Positions 42,000-52,205 of a stretch of 64,000 nucleotides of DNA are shown piece after piece. A model generated the notes under the pieces. That model saw only the letters and a list, made by a program, of their open reading frames with translations, did no database searches and was not told the DNA's origin. How positions within the stretch are numbered: position 1 is the first letter of the stretch; the number at the start of each line of letters is the position of its first letter. Location: assembly GCA_022823235.1 (NCBI GenBank), contig JAJDXO010000011.1, positions 1 to 64,000 of the forward strand, in the 5' to 3' direction. The translations under genes were made by a program, and so were the position numbers. This DNA is from Rhodospirillales bacterium. GTDB lineage: Bacteria; Pseudomonadota; Alphaproteobacteria; Rhodospirillales; UBA2165.

Positions 42000-43244
42000 C
42001 TATTCGGCGGGCATATCCCGAGACCGCCCGACCATCAGTCCACTGACCCAGAGCCAGATGAAGGCCAGCACATGGAGCCCGGCGACGGCGGCGACCGCCG
42101 CCCGGTGGCCGTCGACGGCGTAGGTGCCGTCGGGTCCTTCCGGCCACAGATCGATGATTGCTCCCATGCCCCATTGGATGGCGAAGGCGCCGGCCAGCAC
42201 CGGCAGGTTGAGGGCGGCATTTATGCGGCCGGCCTTGTTGGCGGGATAGAGCTGCGCCATGCCGGTAAAGATCAGGATCGCTGAGGCGCCGACAAATCCG
42301 AACATGGCCCACAGCACCACGTCGAAGGGCCCCAGATTGGCCGCCAGCAGGAGCTGAAGGGCGGTATAGGCGGCGATTCCCCAATAGGAAACGGTGAGCG
42401 CCGACACGCCGGCGCGGGCCAACCGCTCGGCGAACACGCCGGTGGCGATGTAGCCGAGCATGATGGCGATGCCGATGACCATCAGTCCGTTGGCGACGCC
42501 GAAGCGTTCGAACCCGGCCACGTCCCGGAGCCACGGGCCCGCCCATAGGCTCGGCACGCCCATGAAGGCGCCCAAGGACGCGGTGGCCAGCGGGACCACC
42601 CGCCAGACCCGGAAGTCTCCCATGATCTCGGCAAAGTCCTTCAATTGACCGGTGAGGCTGGCGGTCCGCATTTCCCGCTCGCCCGGCTTCTCGGGCACCG
42701 TCAACAGGATCATGACGCCGGTGACGAAGGTGAATCCCCCGAGATACAGGAACACGCCCCGCCAGTCGGTGAAGGCGAGGGACGCCTCGACGGGAACCGT
42801 GGAGGCGATGGCGCCCAGGCTTCCCACCGCCATCAGCGTTCCCTGCCAGAAGGCGAGGCGCTCCTTGGGGAACCATTCGATAATCGCCTTGAAGGCAGCC
42901 ATCAGGCCCGCCGACATGCCGAGACCCATGAGAGCCCGTCCGGTGATCAGGAGGCCGAGCGTATCGGCGGTGGCGAACAGGGCCGCGCCCGCCGCGGTGA
43001 CGCAGAACAAGCCAGCCTGCACCCGTCTGGCGCCGTAGCGGTCGAGCAGCACGCCCAAGGGGATCTGAAACAGCGCGAAGGTCAGGAAATAGACCGAGGT
43101 CAGCAGGCCCAGACCCTCCGCATCGACCCCCACCTCGGCGGCGATATCGGGCGCCATCACCGCGTTCACCGTGCGGTAGAAGAAGCCCAGGAAAAAGCCG
43201 AGCGCAAAGGGCAGGAACACCCGGACGATGAGCGATGGTTGCAT
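42000..43244 (-). CDS. Major facilitator superfamily transporter
   Basis: A 414-residue MFS protein with twelve predicted helices; motif A is present as LLDRYGARRVQ between helices 2 and 3. Similar to nitrate/nitrite-porter-like or CynX-like bacterial MFS members only in general fold; no substrate can be named. It is convergent with the UGA-containing thioredoxin gene (22-bp gap) and divergent from the Gfo/Idh gene at 43385. Confidence 0.87.
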   Translation of the reverse strand: MQPSLIVRVFLPFALGFFLGFFYRTVNAVMAPDIAAEVGVDAEGLGLLTSVYFLTFALFQIPLGVLLDRYGARRVQAGLFCVTAAGAALFATADTLGLLITGRALMGLGMSAGLMAAFKAIIEWFPKERLAFWQGTLMAVGSLGAIASTVPVEASLAFTDWRGVFLYLGGFTFVTGVMILLTVPEKPGEREMRTASLTGQLKDFAEIMGDFRVWRVVPLATASLGAFMGVPSLWAGPWLRDVAGFERFGVANGLMVIGIAIMLGYIATGVFAERLARAGVSALTVSYWGIAAYTALQLLLAANLGPFDVVLWAMFGFVGASAILIFTGMAQLYPANKAGRINAALNLPVLAGAFAIQWGMGAIIDLWPEGPDGTYAVDGHRAAVAAVAGLHVLAFIWLWVSGLMVGRSRDMPAE

Positions 43245-43384
43245 GCGGGAGGCCGGCGCCGCGCTGTTTGGGGGCTTCAGCCTAATCTCCCGATACGGGT
43301 GCGGAAAGCCCCAAGGGTCGGCAAACTGTGCTTCCTCCGGCGACCGTGATCGCTAAGATGTTTCTTCGAATCAGGGAGAAATAC

Positions 43385-44383
43385 ATGCTCAACGCCGCGG
43401 TTATCGGTTTGGGATGGTGGGGCACCACCATCGTCAGGTCGCTGGAAGGCTCGGACAAAATCAATGTGGTCCGGGGGGTCGATATCAACCAGGACGCGCC
43501 GGCGGCATTCTGTGCCGAGCGCGGTCTGCCGTTTTCCTCCGGTTTCGAAGACGCGCTCGACGACCCGGACGTCGATGCGGTGATCATCGCGACGCCCCAC
43601 TCCCTGCATGAACCCATGGTTCTGGCGGCGGCCGCGGCGGGCAAAAACATCTTCTGTGAGAAACCCATGGCGCTCTCCGGCGGCGGGGCCAGGAAGATGA
43701 TGGTGGCCTGCGAGGAAAAAGGCCTTGTCATGGGCATCGGCCACGAACGCCGGTTCGAGGGCGCCTGGGAAGAATTGAAACGGATGGCCGATGCCGGGGA
43801 ACTCGGCGAAATCCTCCATCTGGAACTCAACTCGTCCTACAACAACATGGCCATCAAGCCGCCGTCGGGCTGGCGGCAGGACCCGGTGGAGGCGCCCGCC
43901 GGCGCCATGACGGCCTTGGGCGTACATGTGACCGACCTGATGCTGTCCATTGCCGGTTCGGTGACCGAGGTCTACGCCCATCTCAACTCCCGTTCCGACA
44001 AGTTCCCCAACGAGGATGTGCTGACGGTCCAGTTCCTGTTCGAGAGCGGCGTGACGGCGTCGCTGGTCAATCTGGCGACCACGCCGTTCTATCAGCGGAT
44101 GAGCATCTTCGGCGATGAGGCCTGGGCGGAAGCGCGGGAAATCTCGAACGTGGATATCCCGGACCAGGCGCTGCTCACCTGGCGGGGCATGGATATGGTG
44201 ATTCATACCCGGACTTATCCCTGGGATTCCTCGACGGTGGAACGCAATCTCCACCACTGGGCCGACGCCGTCGCCGGCACGGCCGAGTACCGGTTCACCC
44301 CCGAACAGCGGGTGCAGAACGCCCAGATTCTGGAAGCCATCACCGAGAGCGCCGCCGGCGGGAAGCCGGTGGCGATCAAGTAG
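43385..44383 (+). CDS. Gfo/Idh/MocA-family NAD(P)-dependent oxidoreductase
   Basis: A 332-residue protein. The Rossmann start VIGLGWWGTTIVRSL binds NAD(P), and FCEKPMAL carries the family Lys of the EKP motif. The C-terminal Gfo_Idh_MocA_C domain contains GVHVTDLMLS with a likely catalytic His. Members oxidise sugars, inositols or related polyols. ATG 43385 has CAGGGAG upstream; the longer frame to 43328 is not needed. Substrate unknown. It ends 3 bp from convergent pheT. Confidence 0.88.
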   Translation: MLNAAVIGLGWWGTTIVRSLEGSDKINVVRGVDINQDAPAAFCAERGLPFSSGFEDALDDPDVDAVIIATPHSLHEPMVLAAAAAGKNIFCEKPMALSGGGARKMMVACEEKGLVMGIGHERRFEGAWEELKRMADAGELGEILHLELNSSYNNMAIKPPSGWRQDPVEAPAGAMTALGVHVTDLMLSIAGSVTEVYAHLNSRSDKFPNEDVLTVQFLFESGVTASLVNLATTPFYQRMSIFGDEAWAEAREISNVDIPDQALLTWRGMDMVIHTRTYPWDSSTVERNLHHWADAVAGTAEYRFTPEQRVQNAQILEAITESAAGGKPVAIK

Positions 44384-44386
44384 GGA

Positions 44387-46792
44387 TTACCCCCTGAGCA
44401 CACCCTTGGTGTGCTTGGCCACGTTGGCCACCACCTTGCCGGAGACCGCTTCGATCTCCTCGTCGGTGAGGGTGGCCTCGGTGGGCTGAAGGGTGACGGC
44501 GATGGCCAGAGACTTCTTGCCGGCTTCCAGATCGCCGCCCTGGAACTCATCGAACACCCGGACCCCTGAAATCAGCTTCTTGTCCGCCGCGGCGGCCGCC
44601 TTGGCGAGATCGTCCGCCGCGACGCCGTCATCGACGATGAAGGCGAAATCCCGCTCCACCGGCTGGAAGGCGGAAAGGGTCAAGGGCGGCCGCATGGCGG
44701 ATTTGCCGTCCTTGGGCCGGGGCAGGTTTTCGAGATAGATTTCGAATCCAGCCATCGGGCCGTCGGCATCCATGGCCTGAAGAATGCCGGGGTGAATCTC
44801 GCCGAAATGGGCGAGCACCTGCCGGGGCCCGAAAGCAACGGTGCCCGACCGACCCGGGTGATACCACGCCGGCGCATCGGTGGAGATGCGGGCCGAACCC
44901 GCCGAAACGCCCAGCTGTTCGAACACCGCCATGACGTCCGCCTTGACGTCGAACGCGTCCACCCCGCGGGAGCTTCCGGCCCAGTCGCGGGGGCCGGTGA
45001 GCCCGGCCCGGACGCCGGCGGCGACCACGGCCTGATCCTCGGGGTTCTCGCCGGCGAATTGCGGTCCCACCTCGTAGAGGGAGACGTCTCCGAAGCCCTT
45101 GTCCGCGTTGCGCCTCGCGGCGTCGATCAGGTTGGGCAGCAGCGACGGCCGCATCACATCGAGATCGGCGGAGATGGGGTTCACCAGATTGACGGTTTCC
45201 GGCACCCCGCCGAAGAGGTCCGCGTGTTTGCGGGGCAGGAACGAGAAGGTCACCGACTCCGTGAGGCCGCGAACCGCCAACGCGCGCCGCGCCCGCGCGC
45301 GGCGGGCCTGCGGCAGCGACACCGCCGGGCTCGGCAGGTTGGTCTCGCGCACCAGCGAGACGGCGGGGATATTGTCAAAGCCGTGGATGCGCGCCACCTC
45401 TTCGACCAAATCGGCCTCGCCGACCACATCATGGCGCCAGGACGGCACGTCGCACGCCCAGGCATCGCCGTTGTCGGTGACGTTGAAGCCCAGCGCGTTG
45501 AGAATCCGGACCGTCTCTTCCTCGGATACCTCGACGCCGCCCAGTTCCTTCACCCGGTGCTTGCGCAGCGGATAAGACCGCGAGACATCCGGTTTCTCGC
45601 CGGCGATGACGATGTCGCTGGCTTCGCCGCCGCACAGGTCCAAGAGCAGTTTGGAGGCGAGTTCCGCGCCGTCGAGCACGAAATCCGGATCGATGCCGCG
45701 CTCGAACCGGTAGCGGGCGTCGGACGTCAGGTTGAGCTTGCGTCCCGTGGCCGCCGTACGGACCGGGTCGAAATAGGCGCTTTCGAGGAACACGTTGACC
45801 GTCTCCCCGGTGCAACCGGAGGGCTCGCCGCCCATGACGCCGCCAAGGGCTTCCGCTTCCTTCTCGTCGGCGATGACCGTCATTTCGTCGTCGAGTTCGT
45901 ACTCCTTGCCGTCGAGGGCCAGGATTTTCTCGCCCTTCCTGGACAGCCGGACGTGAATGTCGCCATGGACCTTGTCGGCATCGAAGACGTGCAGCGGCCG
46001 GCCGTAGGCCATGGTGAGCAGGTTGGTGATGTCGACCAGCGCCGAGATGGGCCGGAGACCGATGGCGAGCAGCTTCTGTTGCAGCCAGTCGGGGCTCGGG
46101 CCGTTCCTGACGCCGCGGAAATAGCGCCCGACGAAATAGGGACAGGCGCTTATGGTTTCATCGTCGAGATCGAGATGAACCTTGATCGGGCTCTCGAACT
46201 TGCCCTCGACGGGCTCGATGAGCAGCGGTTTCAGCGTACCGATACCGGCCGCCGCCAAATCGCGGGCGATGCCGCGGACGCCGAGGCAGTCGCCCCGGTT
46301 GGGTGTGATGCCGATATCGAACACCGGATCGGACATGCCGAGGGCCTCGGCCGCCGGGGCGCCCGGGACCGCATCGCCGCCGAGCTCGATGATGCCTTCA
46401 TGCTCGTCCGAAAGGCCGATTTCCCGTTCGGACAGCAGCATACCGTTGGAGGTAACGCCGCGGATCTTCGATTTCTTCAGCACCATGTCGATGCCCGGGA
46501 TATAGCTGCCTTCCGGCGCGAACACGCCTTTCATGCCGGTCCGGGCATTGGGCGCGCCGCACACCACCTCGAAGGTCTCGGTACCGTTGTTCACCCGGCA
46601 CACCTGGAGCCGGTCGGCGTCCGGATGGGGTCTGGCGTCTTCCACATGGCCGACGACGAAGTCCTTGAGCTTGTCGGCAGGGTCGTCGAGGCCCTCGAGT
46701 TCAAGCCCGATCATCGTCAGTTCGTCGGCGATTTCCCGGGGGCCGGCGTCCGTCTCCAGCTCCTGCTCGAGCCATTTCAGGGAGAATTTCAT
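44387..46792 (-). CDS. pheT: Phenylalanyl-tRNA synthetase beta subunit
   Basis: An 801-residue beta subunit of the (alpha-beta)2 PheRS. Order: N-terminal [12 protein letters not shown], tRNA-binding domain (about 40-150), B3/B4 editing domain, B5 domain, catalytic-like core, and C-terminal FDX-ACB anticodon-binding domain ([15 protein letters not shown] onward). ATG 46792 overlaps the pheS stop by 4 bp (ATGA), giving coupled 1:1 synthesis; an extension to 46855 would lie inside pheS. It is the last gene of the rpmI-rplT-pheS-pheT run. Confidence 0.97.
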   Translation of the reverse strand: MKFSLKWLEQELETDAGPREIADELTMIGLELEGLDDPADKLKDFVVGHVEDARPHPDADRLQVCRVNNGTETFEVVCGAPNARTGMKGVFAPEGSYIPGIDMVLKKSKIRGVTSNGMLLSEREIGLSDEHEGIIELGGDAVPGAPAAEALGMSDPVFDIGITPNRGDCLGVRGIARDLAAAGIGTLKPLLIEPVEGKFESPIKVHLDLDDETISACPYFVGRYFRGVRNGPSPDWLQQKLLAIGLRPISALVDITNLLTMAYGRPLHVFDADKVHGDIHVRLSRKGEKILALDGKEYELDDEMTVIADEKEAEALGGVMGGEPSGCTGETVNVFLESAYFDPVRTAATGRKLNLTSDARYRFERGIDPDFVLDGAELASKLLLDLCGGEASDIVIAGEKPDVSRSYPLRKHRVKELGGVEVSEEETVRILNALGFNVTDNGDAWACDVPSWRHDVVGEADLVEEVARIHGFDNIPAVSLVRETNLPSPAVSLPQARRARARRALAVRGLTESVTFSFLPRKHADLFGGVPETVNLVNPISADLDVMRPSLLPNLIDAARRNADKGFGDVSLYEVGPQFAGENPEDQAVVAAGVRAGLTGPRDWAGSSRGVDAFDVKADVMAVFEQLGVSAGSARISTDAPAWYHPGRSGTVAFGPRQVLAHFGEIHPGILQAMDADGPMAGFEIYLENLPRPKDGKSAMRPPLTLSAFQPVERDFAFIVDDGVAADDLAKAAAAADKKLISGVRVFDEFQGGDLEAGKKSLAIAVTLQPTEATLTDEEIEAVSGKVVANVAKHTKGVLRG

Positions 46793-47865
46793 CCGACGAC
46801 CCTCCCGAGCAGCGACGGCACATCCAGGGGCGCGAAGCCGAAATGCTCCAGCCACCGGATGTCCGAATCATAGAACGTCCGAAGATCGGGAATGCCGTAC
46901 TTGAGCATGGCCAATCGCTCGACGCCCATGCCGAAGGCGAAGCCCTGATATTCGGTCGAGTCGATCCCACAATTCTCCAGAACCGCCGGATTGACCATGC
47001 CGGAGCCGAGAATTTCCAGCCAGTCGTCGCCGGCGCCGATTTTCAACCCGCCGCCTTCGCGGGTGCAGCCGATATCCACCTCCGCCGAGGGTTCGGTGAA
47101 GGGAAAGTAACTGGGCCGGAAGCGGACCGGCAGATCGTCGATGCCGAAGAAGGCGCGGCAGAATTCCATCAGGCAGCCCTTGAGGTGCCCCATGTGGGAG
47201 GTCTCATCCACGACCAATCCTTCGACCTGATGAAACATGGGCGAGTGGGTGGCATCGTGATCGCTGCGGTAGGTGCGGCCCGGTACGATGATCCGGATGG
47301 GCGGCTTTTGGGACTGCATGGTGCGGATCTGTACCGGCGAGGTGTGGGTGCGGAGCACCATCCGGCGCCCTTCTTTCTCCGCATTGATGTAGAAGGTGTC
47401 GTGTTCCTGGCGGGCCGGGTGGTCCTGGGGGATGTTCAGGGCGGTGAAGTTGTACCAGTCCTCTTCGATGTCGGGCCCTTCGGCGACGGTGAAACCCATC
47501 TCGCCGAAGATGGCGATCACCTCGTCGATGGTCTGGCTGATCGGGTGGACGCAGCCCCTGCGTTCGGGCCGGACGGGGAGCGTGACGTCGATCTTCTCCT
47601 CGGCCAGCCGGGCATCCAGTCCCGACGCCGACAGCGTGGTCCTGCGCGCCTCGATGGCCTCGGCGATTTCATCCTTCAGCGCGTTGAACGCCCGGCCGGC
47701 GGCTTTTCGCTCGTCCGCGTCCAGCTGGCCCAGGGTCTTCATCAGGCCGGTGACGCTACCCTTCCGCCCGAGGGCGGCGACGCGCACCGCCTCCAAGGCA
47801 TCCAAATCGCCGGCGCCGTCGATGGCCGCCGTCAATTCGCTCTTCAGTGCCTCCAGGTCTTGCAT
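46789..47865 (-). CDS. pheS: Phenylalanyl-tRNA synthetase alpha subunit
   Basis: A 358-residue class II catalytic subunit. N-terminal coiled coil ([17 protein letters not shown]) binds tRNA; motif 2 [10 protein letters not shown] and motif 3 [14 protein letters not shown] are clear, with [16 protein letters not shown] forming the Phe pocket. ATG 47865 is chosen; a TTG at 47883 is in frame and would add six residues. It lies downstream of an attenuator-like hairpin (47889-47917) that separates it from rplT. Confidence 0.96.
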   Translation of the reverse strand: MQDLEALKSELTAAIDGAGDLDALEAVRVAALGRKGSVTGLMKTLGQLDADERKAAGRAFNALKDEIAEAIEARRTTLSASGLDARLAEEKIDVTLPVRPERRGCVHPISQTIDEVIAIFGEMGFTVAEGPDIEEDWYNFTALNIPQDHPARQEHDTFYINAEKEGRRMVLRTHTSPVQIRTMQSQKPPIRIIVPGRTYRSDHDATHSPMFHQVEGLVVDETSHMGHLKGCLMEFCRAFFGIDDLPVRFRPSYFPFTEPSAEVDIGCTREGGGLKIGAGDDWLEILGSGMVNPAVLENCGIDSTEYQGFAFGMGVERLAMLKYGIPDLRTFYDSDIRWLEHFGFAPLDVPSLLGRVVG

Positions 47866-47888
47866 GTCGTTTCCGTGCTCCAAATCAA

Positions 47889-47917
47889 AAGGGGGCCGCC
47901 GTCCGGGCCGCCCCCTT
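47889..47917 (-). terminator. Terminator/attenuator between rplT and pheS
   Basis: Arms AAGGGGGC/GCCCCCTT with a GC-rich loop; on the minus strand the stem is followed by TTTTGATTT. It lies between rplT and pheS, the place where E. coli has the pheM attenuator. I find no Phe-rich leader peptide here, so it is probably a partial terminator. Confidence 0.75.
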
Positions 47918-47943
47918 CCAAAAAATCTTCGTTCGATCCTGCC

Positions 47944-48309
47944 TTAGGCAGTGCTGGCGAGGGCGGCCTGGGCCTGTTCAACCAAGCTTTTAAACGAATC
48001 CGGCTCCGTGACGGCGAGATCGGACAGCACCTTGCGGTCGATCTCGATCCCGGCCTTCGAGAGGCCGTTCATGAACTGGGAATAGGTCAGGCCGTGCAGA
48101 CGGGCGCCGGCATTGATCCGCTGAATCCACAGGCGGCGGAACGAGCGCTTCCTGGTCCGGCGGTCCCGGTAGGCGTATTGCAGCGCCTTGTCGGTCCGCT
48201 GTTTGGCGAGACGGAAGTTGTTGTTGCTCCGGCCCTGGTAGCCCTTGGCCCGGGCGACGACCTTCTTGCGTCGGGCTCGGCTGGCGACGGTGGGTCTGGA
48301 CCGCGACAT
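47944..48309 (-). CDS. rplT: Large ribosomal subunit protein bL20
   Basis: A 121-residue basic protein with the full L20 pattern: [59 protein letters not shown]. It binds 23S rRNA domain II early in 50S assembly and in other bacteria represses its own operon with L35. It starts 2 bp after rpmI. Confidence 0.98.
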   Translation of the reverse strand: MSRSRPTVASRARRKKVVARAKGYQGRSNNNFRLAKQRTDKALQYAYRDRRTRKRSFRRLWIQRINAGARLHGLTYSQFMNGLSKAGIEIDRKVLSDLAVTEPDSFKSLVEQAQAALASTA

Positions 48310-48311
48310 GT

Positions 48312-48518
48312 TTATTTCCCCCGGTTGTACGGCATGTAGGCGCTGATGATCTTCGCATCGGCATCGGCCATGATCACGGTGCCCCGGGCCTTGCGTTTCA
48401 TCTTCTGGGTGCGCTTGCGCAGATTGTGACGCTTGAATGCCGGGCTGCCCTTGATCTTGCCGGTGCCCGTGCGGGAGAAGCGCTTCTTGGCGCTGGATTT
48501 GGTCTTCAGCTTGGGCAT
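48312..48518 (-). CDS. rpmI: Large ribosomal subunit protein bL35
   Basis: A 68-residue basic protein: [24 protein letters not shown] and [13 protein letters not shown] match L35. ATG 48518 follows GAGGA and is the family start; the frame runs on to 48632 without homology. It is normally directly after infC, but here infC lies about 7.5 kb upstream on the same strand. Confidence 0.98.
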   Translation of the reverse strand: MPKLKTKSSAKKRFSRTGTGKIKGSPAFKRHNLRKRTQKMKRKARGTVIMADADAKIISAYMPYNRGK

Positions 48519-48603
48519 TTCCTCATCCTCGTTTGAGTTTTCTGTGAGCGTCCGGCATGCCCTCGGATCAAACATCCGGCCGTTTCGCTCGGCGAAGGCG
48601 CGG

Positions 48604-48632
48604 TTTATAGCGGCGGCGCCCCGGGATTGCAA
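48604..48632 (-). promoter_or_regulatory. Predicted sigma-70 promoter of rpmI-rplT
   Basis: On the minus strand TTGCAA (48627-48632) and TATAAA (48604-48609) are separated by exactly 17 bp, about 86 bp upstream of rpmI. It gives the ribosomal genes independent transcription despite separation from infC. Confidence 0.7.
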
Positions 48633-48662
48633 GAGGCGCGGGCGACGACGAAACCGGCGGCC

Positions 48663-49931
48663 TCATTTCCGGTATGCGACCACCCGGACGTCCTCGATCC
48701 GTTCGTCCTCGGTGAAGCGCCAGATGCCGATATGGCCGCGGCGCAGATCGCCGTTCCCGTCCCAGTCCATGCTGCCCGAGGCGCCTTCGTAATCGATCTC
48801 CCCGCCGTCGGCGAGAATGCGAAGCGCATCGGCGACGCCGTTCGGGCCGGCGTTCACGACGGTGCCCGGCGAACTGCCCACCGCGCGCAGCCGGTCGCGG
48901 ATCGCCGCGCCGTCCAACCGCCCCGCGGCCTGCGCCGCAAGCGCCAGGGCGATCGTAGCGTCGTAGGCCTCCTTGACATAGGCGAGCACCGGCAGCGCGC
49001 CGTACTCGGCGACCCAGGCCGCCTCCCACGCCGCGGATGCGGCGCTCTCCGGTGCGGATGCGGGCCCGGTGCCGTACATGTTGCCGAGGCGGGCGCCGCC
49101 CAGGGACCGGACCAGGCTCGGCCGCTTGGCGCCGTCGCCGAAGACGAAGCTCTCGTAAAGGCCGTTGTCGATCGCCTCGCGCACCATGGCGAGCGACGCC
49201 GTCTCGGAGGCGATCACCACCAGAGCCTGCGCGCCCCCGCTCGCGGATTTGCGCAGTGCGGCCAGGAAGCGGGTCTCGCCGCGGTCCACCGGGACGGCCT
49301 TGAGGGGACCGTCCCAGGCTGCATCGAAGGCACCGGCAAGGCCCCGTCCCCAGGGATCGTCGACATGGAGCAGGCCGACGTTGTCGAAGCCCCGCTCGCG
49401 TGTGAGGCGGGCGAGGACGGGTCCCTGGGACACGTCGGAAAGCGCGGTTCGAAACAGGAAGTCGTTGTCGGCGACGGCCGTCAGCGCCGGCGACGTGGCC
49501 GAGAAGCTGATCGTGGGGATGGCGGCCGGACCGATCACCCGCTCGGCCACCGGCAGCGCGCTGGCGCTGGCGTTGGGTCCGACGATGGCATGCACGCCGT
49601 CGGCCTCGACAAGACGCCGTGCCGCCGCGACCGCCTTCTCCGGTTCCGCCGTGGCGTCGCGGACCGCGATCGTCACGGGCAATCCGAACACGCCGCCGCC
49701 CTCGTTGACATGCCTGATCGCGAACTCGAACGCCCGCTGCCTGTTCCTGTAGACCTCCGCCGAACCGCTGCTCAGGTCCAGCAGCAACCCGATCTTGAGC
49801 GCGGCGGCCTCATCCGGCCTCGCCGCCGCCGGCTCCGCTGCCGCACCGATCAGCGACAGGCCCGCCGCACCCAGCAGCAGCCCGAACGAACACGCCCGGA
49901 AAGCTGCCCCGCCGCAGAGACCGCGGATCAT
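48663..49931 (-). CDS. Branched-chain amino acid-type ABC transporter substrate-binding protein
   Basis: A 422-residue periplasmic type I binding protein (Peripla_BP_6). A signal peptide of about 35 residues (CSFGLLLGAAGLSLIGAAAEPAAA region) precedes KIGLLLDLSSGSAEVYRN and two alternating lobes ending YEGASGSMDWDGNGDLRRG. LivK-like proteins bind amino acids, amides, urea or aromatic acids. The usual permease and ATPase genes are absent nearby, so it is an orphan binding protein or works with components elsewhere. It is the rpmI-proximal gene of the inserted block. Confidence 0.87.
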   Translation of the reverse strand: MIRGLCGGAAFRACSFGLLLGAAGLSLIGAAAEPAAARPDEAAALKIGLLLDLSSGSAEVYRNRQRAFEFAIRHVNEGGGVFGLPVTIAVRDATAEPEKAVAAARRLVEADGVHAIVGPNASASALPVAERVIGPAAIPTISFSATSPALTAVADNDFLFRTALSDVSQGPVLARLTRERGFDNVGLLHVDDPWGRGLAGAFDAAWDGPLKAVPVDRGETRFLAALRKSASGGAQALVVIASETASLAMVREAIDNGLYESFVFGDGAKRPSLVRSLGGARLGNMYGTGPASAPESAASAAWEAAWVAEYGALPVLAYVKEAYDATIALALAAQAAGRLDGAAIRDRLRAVGSSPGTVVNAGPNGVADALRILADGGEIDYEGASGSMDWDGNGDLRRGHIGIWRFTEDERIEDVRVVAYRK

Positions 49932-50018
49932 TGTGAACTCCTCTCGTTATGGCGCGCGACCGTGGAGACTGGCCGGGCATGCGCTTCACTATCGACCTTC
50001 CGTACTGCGTGGCCGGAC

Positions 50019-50504
50019 TTATTCCGCGGCCGCCAGGGGCCCGGTGCGGGGCTCCTGGCCCGGCAGCTGAAAATGGATGTCGTGGGCATCCGAGATACGG
50101 ATGACCTCGTGCGCGTCGGCGACATTGTGGAGCGCCTTGAAGAGATCGAACAGCTTGTTGGTCGGCTCCGCCCAGAAAACCCCTTTCACCGTCTCGCCGC
50201 TATTGTTGAACAGGGCGTGGGTCGAGTACTTGGGAAACGGAAGCACCTCGCCCGCGCCTCCGACGAACTCCTTGCCGTCGAGGATCATCTGCAACTCGCC
50301 CTCGGTTATGTAGAGAAATTCATCCTGGCTGGAATGGGAATGGGGCGGAATGTAGCTCTCCTCGGGCATGATGGCTTCCCACCAGATCGCCTTTTCGTCC
50401 ACCTGTTTGGGAATGTAGATCTGTCCCATCACGTTCCACACCATACCGCCGACGGGCTTCGCCTCGTTGACGATCCGATCGATATCCCGCGCACTGACGC
50501 TCAT
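50019..50504 (-). CDS. Cupin-domain protein
   Basis: A 161-residue single-cupin protein. Cupin motif 1 PPHSHSSQDEFLYITEGEL has two His and a Glu as metal ligands; motif 2 GEVLPFPKYSTHALFN provides the further His. It could be a dioxygenase, isomerase or sensor. ATG 50504 overlaps the sulfatase stop by 4 bp (ATGA) with GAGAGG upstream, making it the last gene of the marR-Gfo/Idh-sulfatase-cupin operon. Substrate unknown. Confidence 0.84.
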   Translation of the reverse strand: MSVSARDIDRIVNEAKPVGGMVWNVMGQIYIPKQVDEKAIWWEAIMPEESYIPPHSHSSQDEFLYITEGELQMILDGKEFVGGAGEVLPFPKYSTHALFNNSGETVKGVFWAEPTNKLFDLFKALHNVADAHEVIRISDAHDIHFQLPGQEPRTGPLAAAE

Positions 50505-52198
50505 GATGAATCCTCTCCGCGTAGTTTCTTCTGCGCTTTGGCCCAAACCGGGTTGAACGCCGCGAATATGGGGCGATCCTGCCATGCCGCGGCGGCTTTC
50601 TCCAGATCATCCCGGTCATAGCAGCCGATTAGAACGCCGGCCTCGGTGATGTTTCGCTGGACATCGACGGTTTCCAGCATGCCGTCGGTTACGGTCACCC
50701 GGTGGCGCGGTTTCATCGCCCAGTCGAAGAGCAGGTCCTTCAGCCGCGCGCGCTCCGCCTCGTAGGCCGGGTCGGCGCCCAGATCTTTCAGTTCCCGGGG
50801 ATCTTCCTCCAGGTCGAACAGCATCGGCCGGTATTCGCCGCAGTCGACATATTTGAACCGGCCGTCAAACACCATGCGCAGCCAGCAGTCCCTGGGCTTC
50901 GTGCCCAGCGCGAGGCGGGGGTCCATGAACGCGTAGTCGTATTCGCTGATGACGTAGCTCCGCCAGCCATCCGGCGTTTCGCCGTGCAGCAGCGGGGTCA
51001 GGGAGCAGCCGTCGAAAATATGAGGTTGGGGGTACCCGCCGATGGCTTCGACGAAAGTCGGTGCGAGGTCGATTGCTTCGACCAGCGCATCGCTTGCCGA
51101 CCCGCGGGTCGCGTCGGCCTCCGGCGACGGGTCGTGGACGATGAGCGGAATCCGGACGCTAGGCTGGTGGAACAGGTCCTTTTCGCCCATCCAGTGATCG
51201 CCCAGGTAGTCGCCGTGATCCGAGGTAAAGACGATCATCGTATCGTCCATCCGCCCGCGCGCCTCGAGCGCTTCAAGCAGGCGGCCGATCTCGTCATCGA
51301 TCTGTTTGATCATGCCCATGTAGCCGGGAAGCACCGCATCGCGGACCTCGTCCCGCGACATGGTCCGCGACACGCGCTGGCCGATGAACGCGCCGAAGAC
51401 CGGATGCGGGTCCTGTTTCTCCTCGTCGCTGCGGACGACCGGGTAGGTGTCTTCGGGGCCGTACATGCCCGCATAGGGGGCCGGCGCCATGTAGGGCCAG
51501 TGCGGCTTGATGTAGGAGAGGTGGAGGCAGAAGGGCTCGTCCCCCGCATCGTCCAGGAAGTCGATGGCGCGTCCGGTCATGTACGCGGTTTCGGAATGCT
51601 CGGCCGGAACCCGCGCCGGTTTGTTCGAGTTTTCCAGATACCAGCCGGACAGCAGTTCGCCGTCCGGACCTTCCGCCGAGTTCGCCCAATCCTCCCACGG
51701 GTTGTCGGCCTCGAAGCCGTGGTCGCGGAGATATTGATTGTATCGGGGGTTGGGATCGTGACTTGAGCTGGGGTGGATGCCGTCGTCCCGCTCAAAGGGC
51801 TCGAAGCCGCATTCGGCCGCCAGCACGCCTTCGCCGGAATGAAGATCGATCCCCAGGCGCGCCATCCCGGCATAGTCGGCACGCATGTGAGTCTTGCCGA
51901 CCAGCGCGGTGCGGATGCCGCGGGGCCTGAGATGATCGCCGATGGTCTGCTCGCCGATCCTGAGCGGGACGAAATTCCAGCTGGCGCCATGAGAATTCAC
52001 ATACCGGCCGGTATAAAAGCTCATGCGCGACGCACCGCACACCGGGGACTGACAATAGGCGCTGTCGAACCGCACGCCCCGGGCGGCTAGGCCGTCGATG
52101 TTCGGGGTGTCCAGTTTCGGGTGGCCGTAGCAGGACAGGTAATCCCAGCGAAGCTGGTCGCACATGATGAAGAGTATGTTCCTGACCGCGCCCACCAC
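50501..52198 (-). CDS. Sulfatase / phosphonate monoester hydrolase-like enzyme
   Basis: A 565-residue type I sulfatase-fold enzyme. The formylglycine motif CGASR (CxAxR) has Cys54 in SPVCGASRMSFYTGR, requiring a formylglycine-generating enzyme; metal ligands are CDQLRWD and VFTSDHGDYLGDH. No signal peptide, so cytoplasmic, which favours small substrates such as choline sulfate, aryl sulfates or phosphonate monoesters. The GTG at 52198 has GGAG 6 bp upstream at the end of the Gfo/Idh gene; an extension to 52270 would overlap it deeply. Overlaps cupin by 4 bp. Confidence 0.87.
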   Translation of the reverse strand: MVGAVRNILFIMCDQLRWDYLSCYGHPKLDTPNIDGLAARGVRFDSAYCQSPVCGASRMSFYTGRYVNSHGASWNFVPLRIGEQTIGDHLRPRGIRTALVGKTHMRADYAGMARLGIDLHSGEGVLAAECGFEPFERDDGIHPSSSHDPNPRYNQYLRDHGFEADNPWEDWANSAEGPDGELLSGWYLENSNKPARVPAEHSETAYMTGRAIDFLDDAGDEPFCLHLSYIKPHWPYMAPAPYAGMYGPEDTYPVVRSDEEKQDPHPVFGAFIGQRVSRTMSRDEVRDAVLPGYMGMIKQIDDEIGRLLEALEARGRMDDTMIVFTSDHGDYLGDHWMGEKDLFHQPSVRIPLIVHDPSPEADATRGSASDALVEAIDLAPTFVEAIGGYPQPHIFDGCSLTPLLHGETPDGWRSYVISEYDYAFMDPRLALGTKPRDCWLRMVFDGRFKYVDCGEYRPMLFDLEEDPRELKDLGADPAYEAERARLKDLLFDWAMKPRHRVTVTDGMLETVDVQRNITEAGVLIGCYDRDDLEKAAAAWQDRPIFAAFNPVWAKAQKKLRGEDSS

Positions 52199-52205
52199 GC
52201 CGCTC

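Noticed and set aside
47866..47943. PheM-like Phe leader peptide before pheS
   Set aside because: The spacer has a terminator-like hairpin, but no short frame with Phe codons precedes it.
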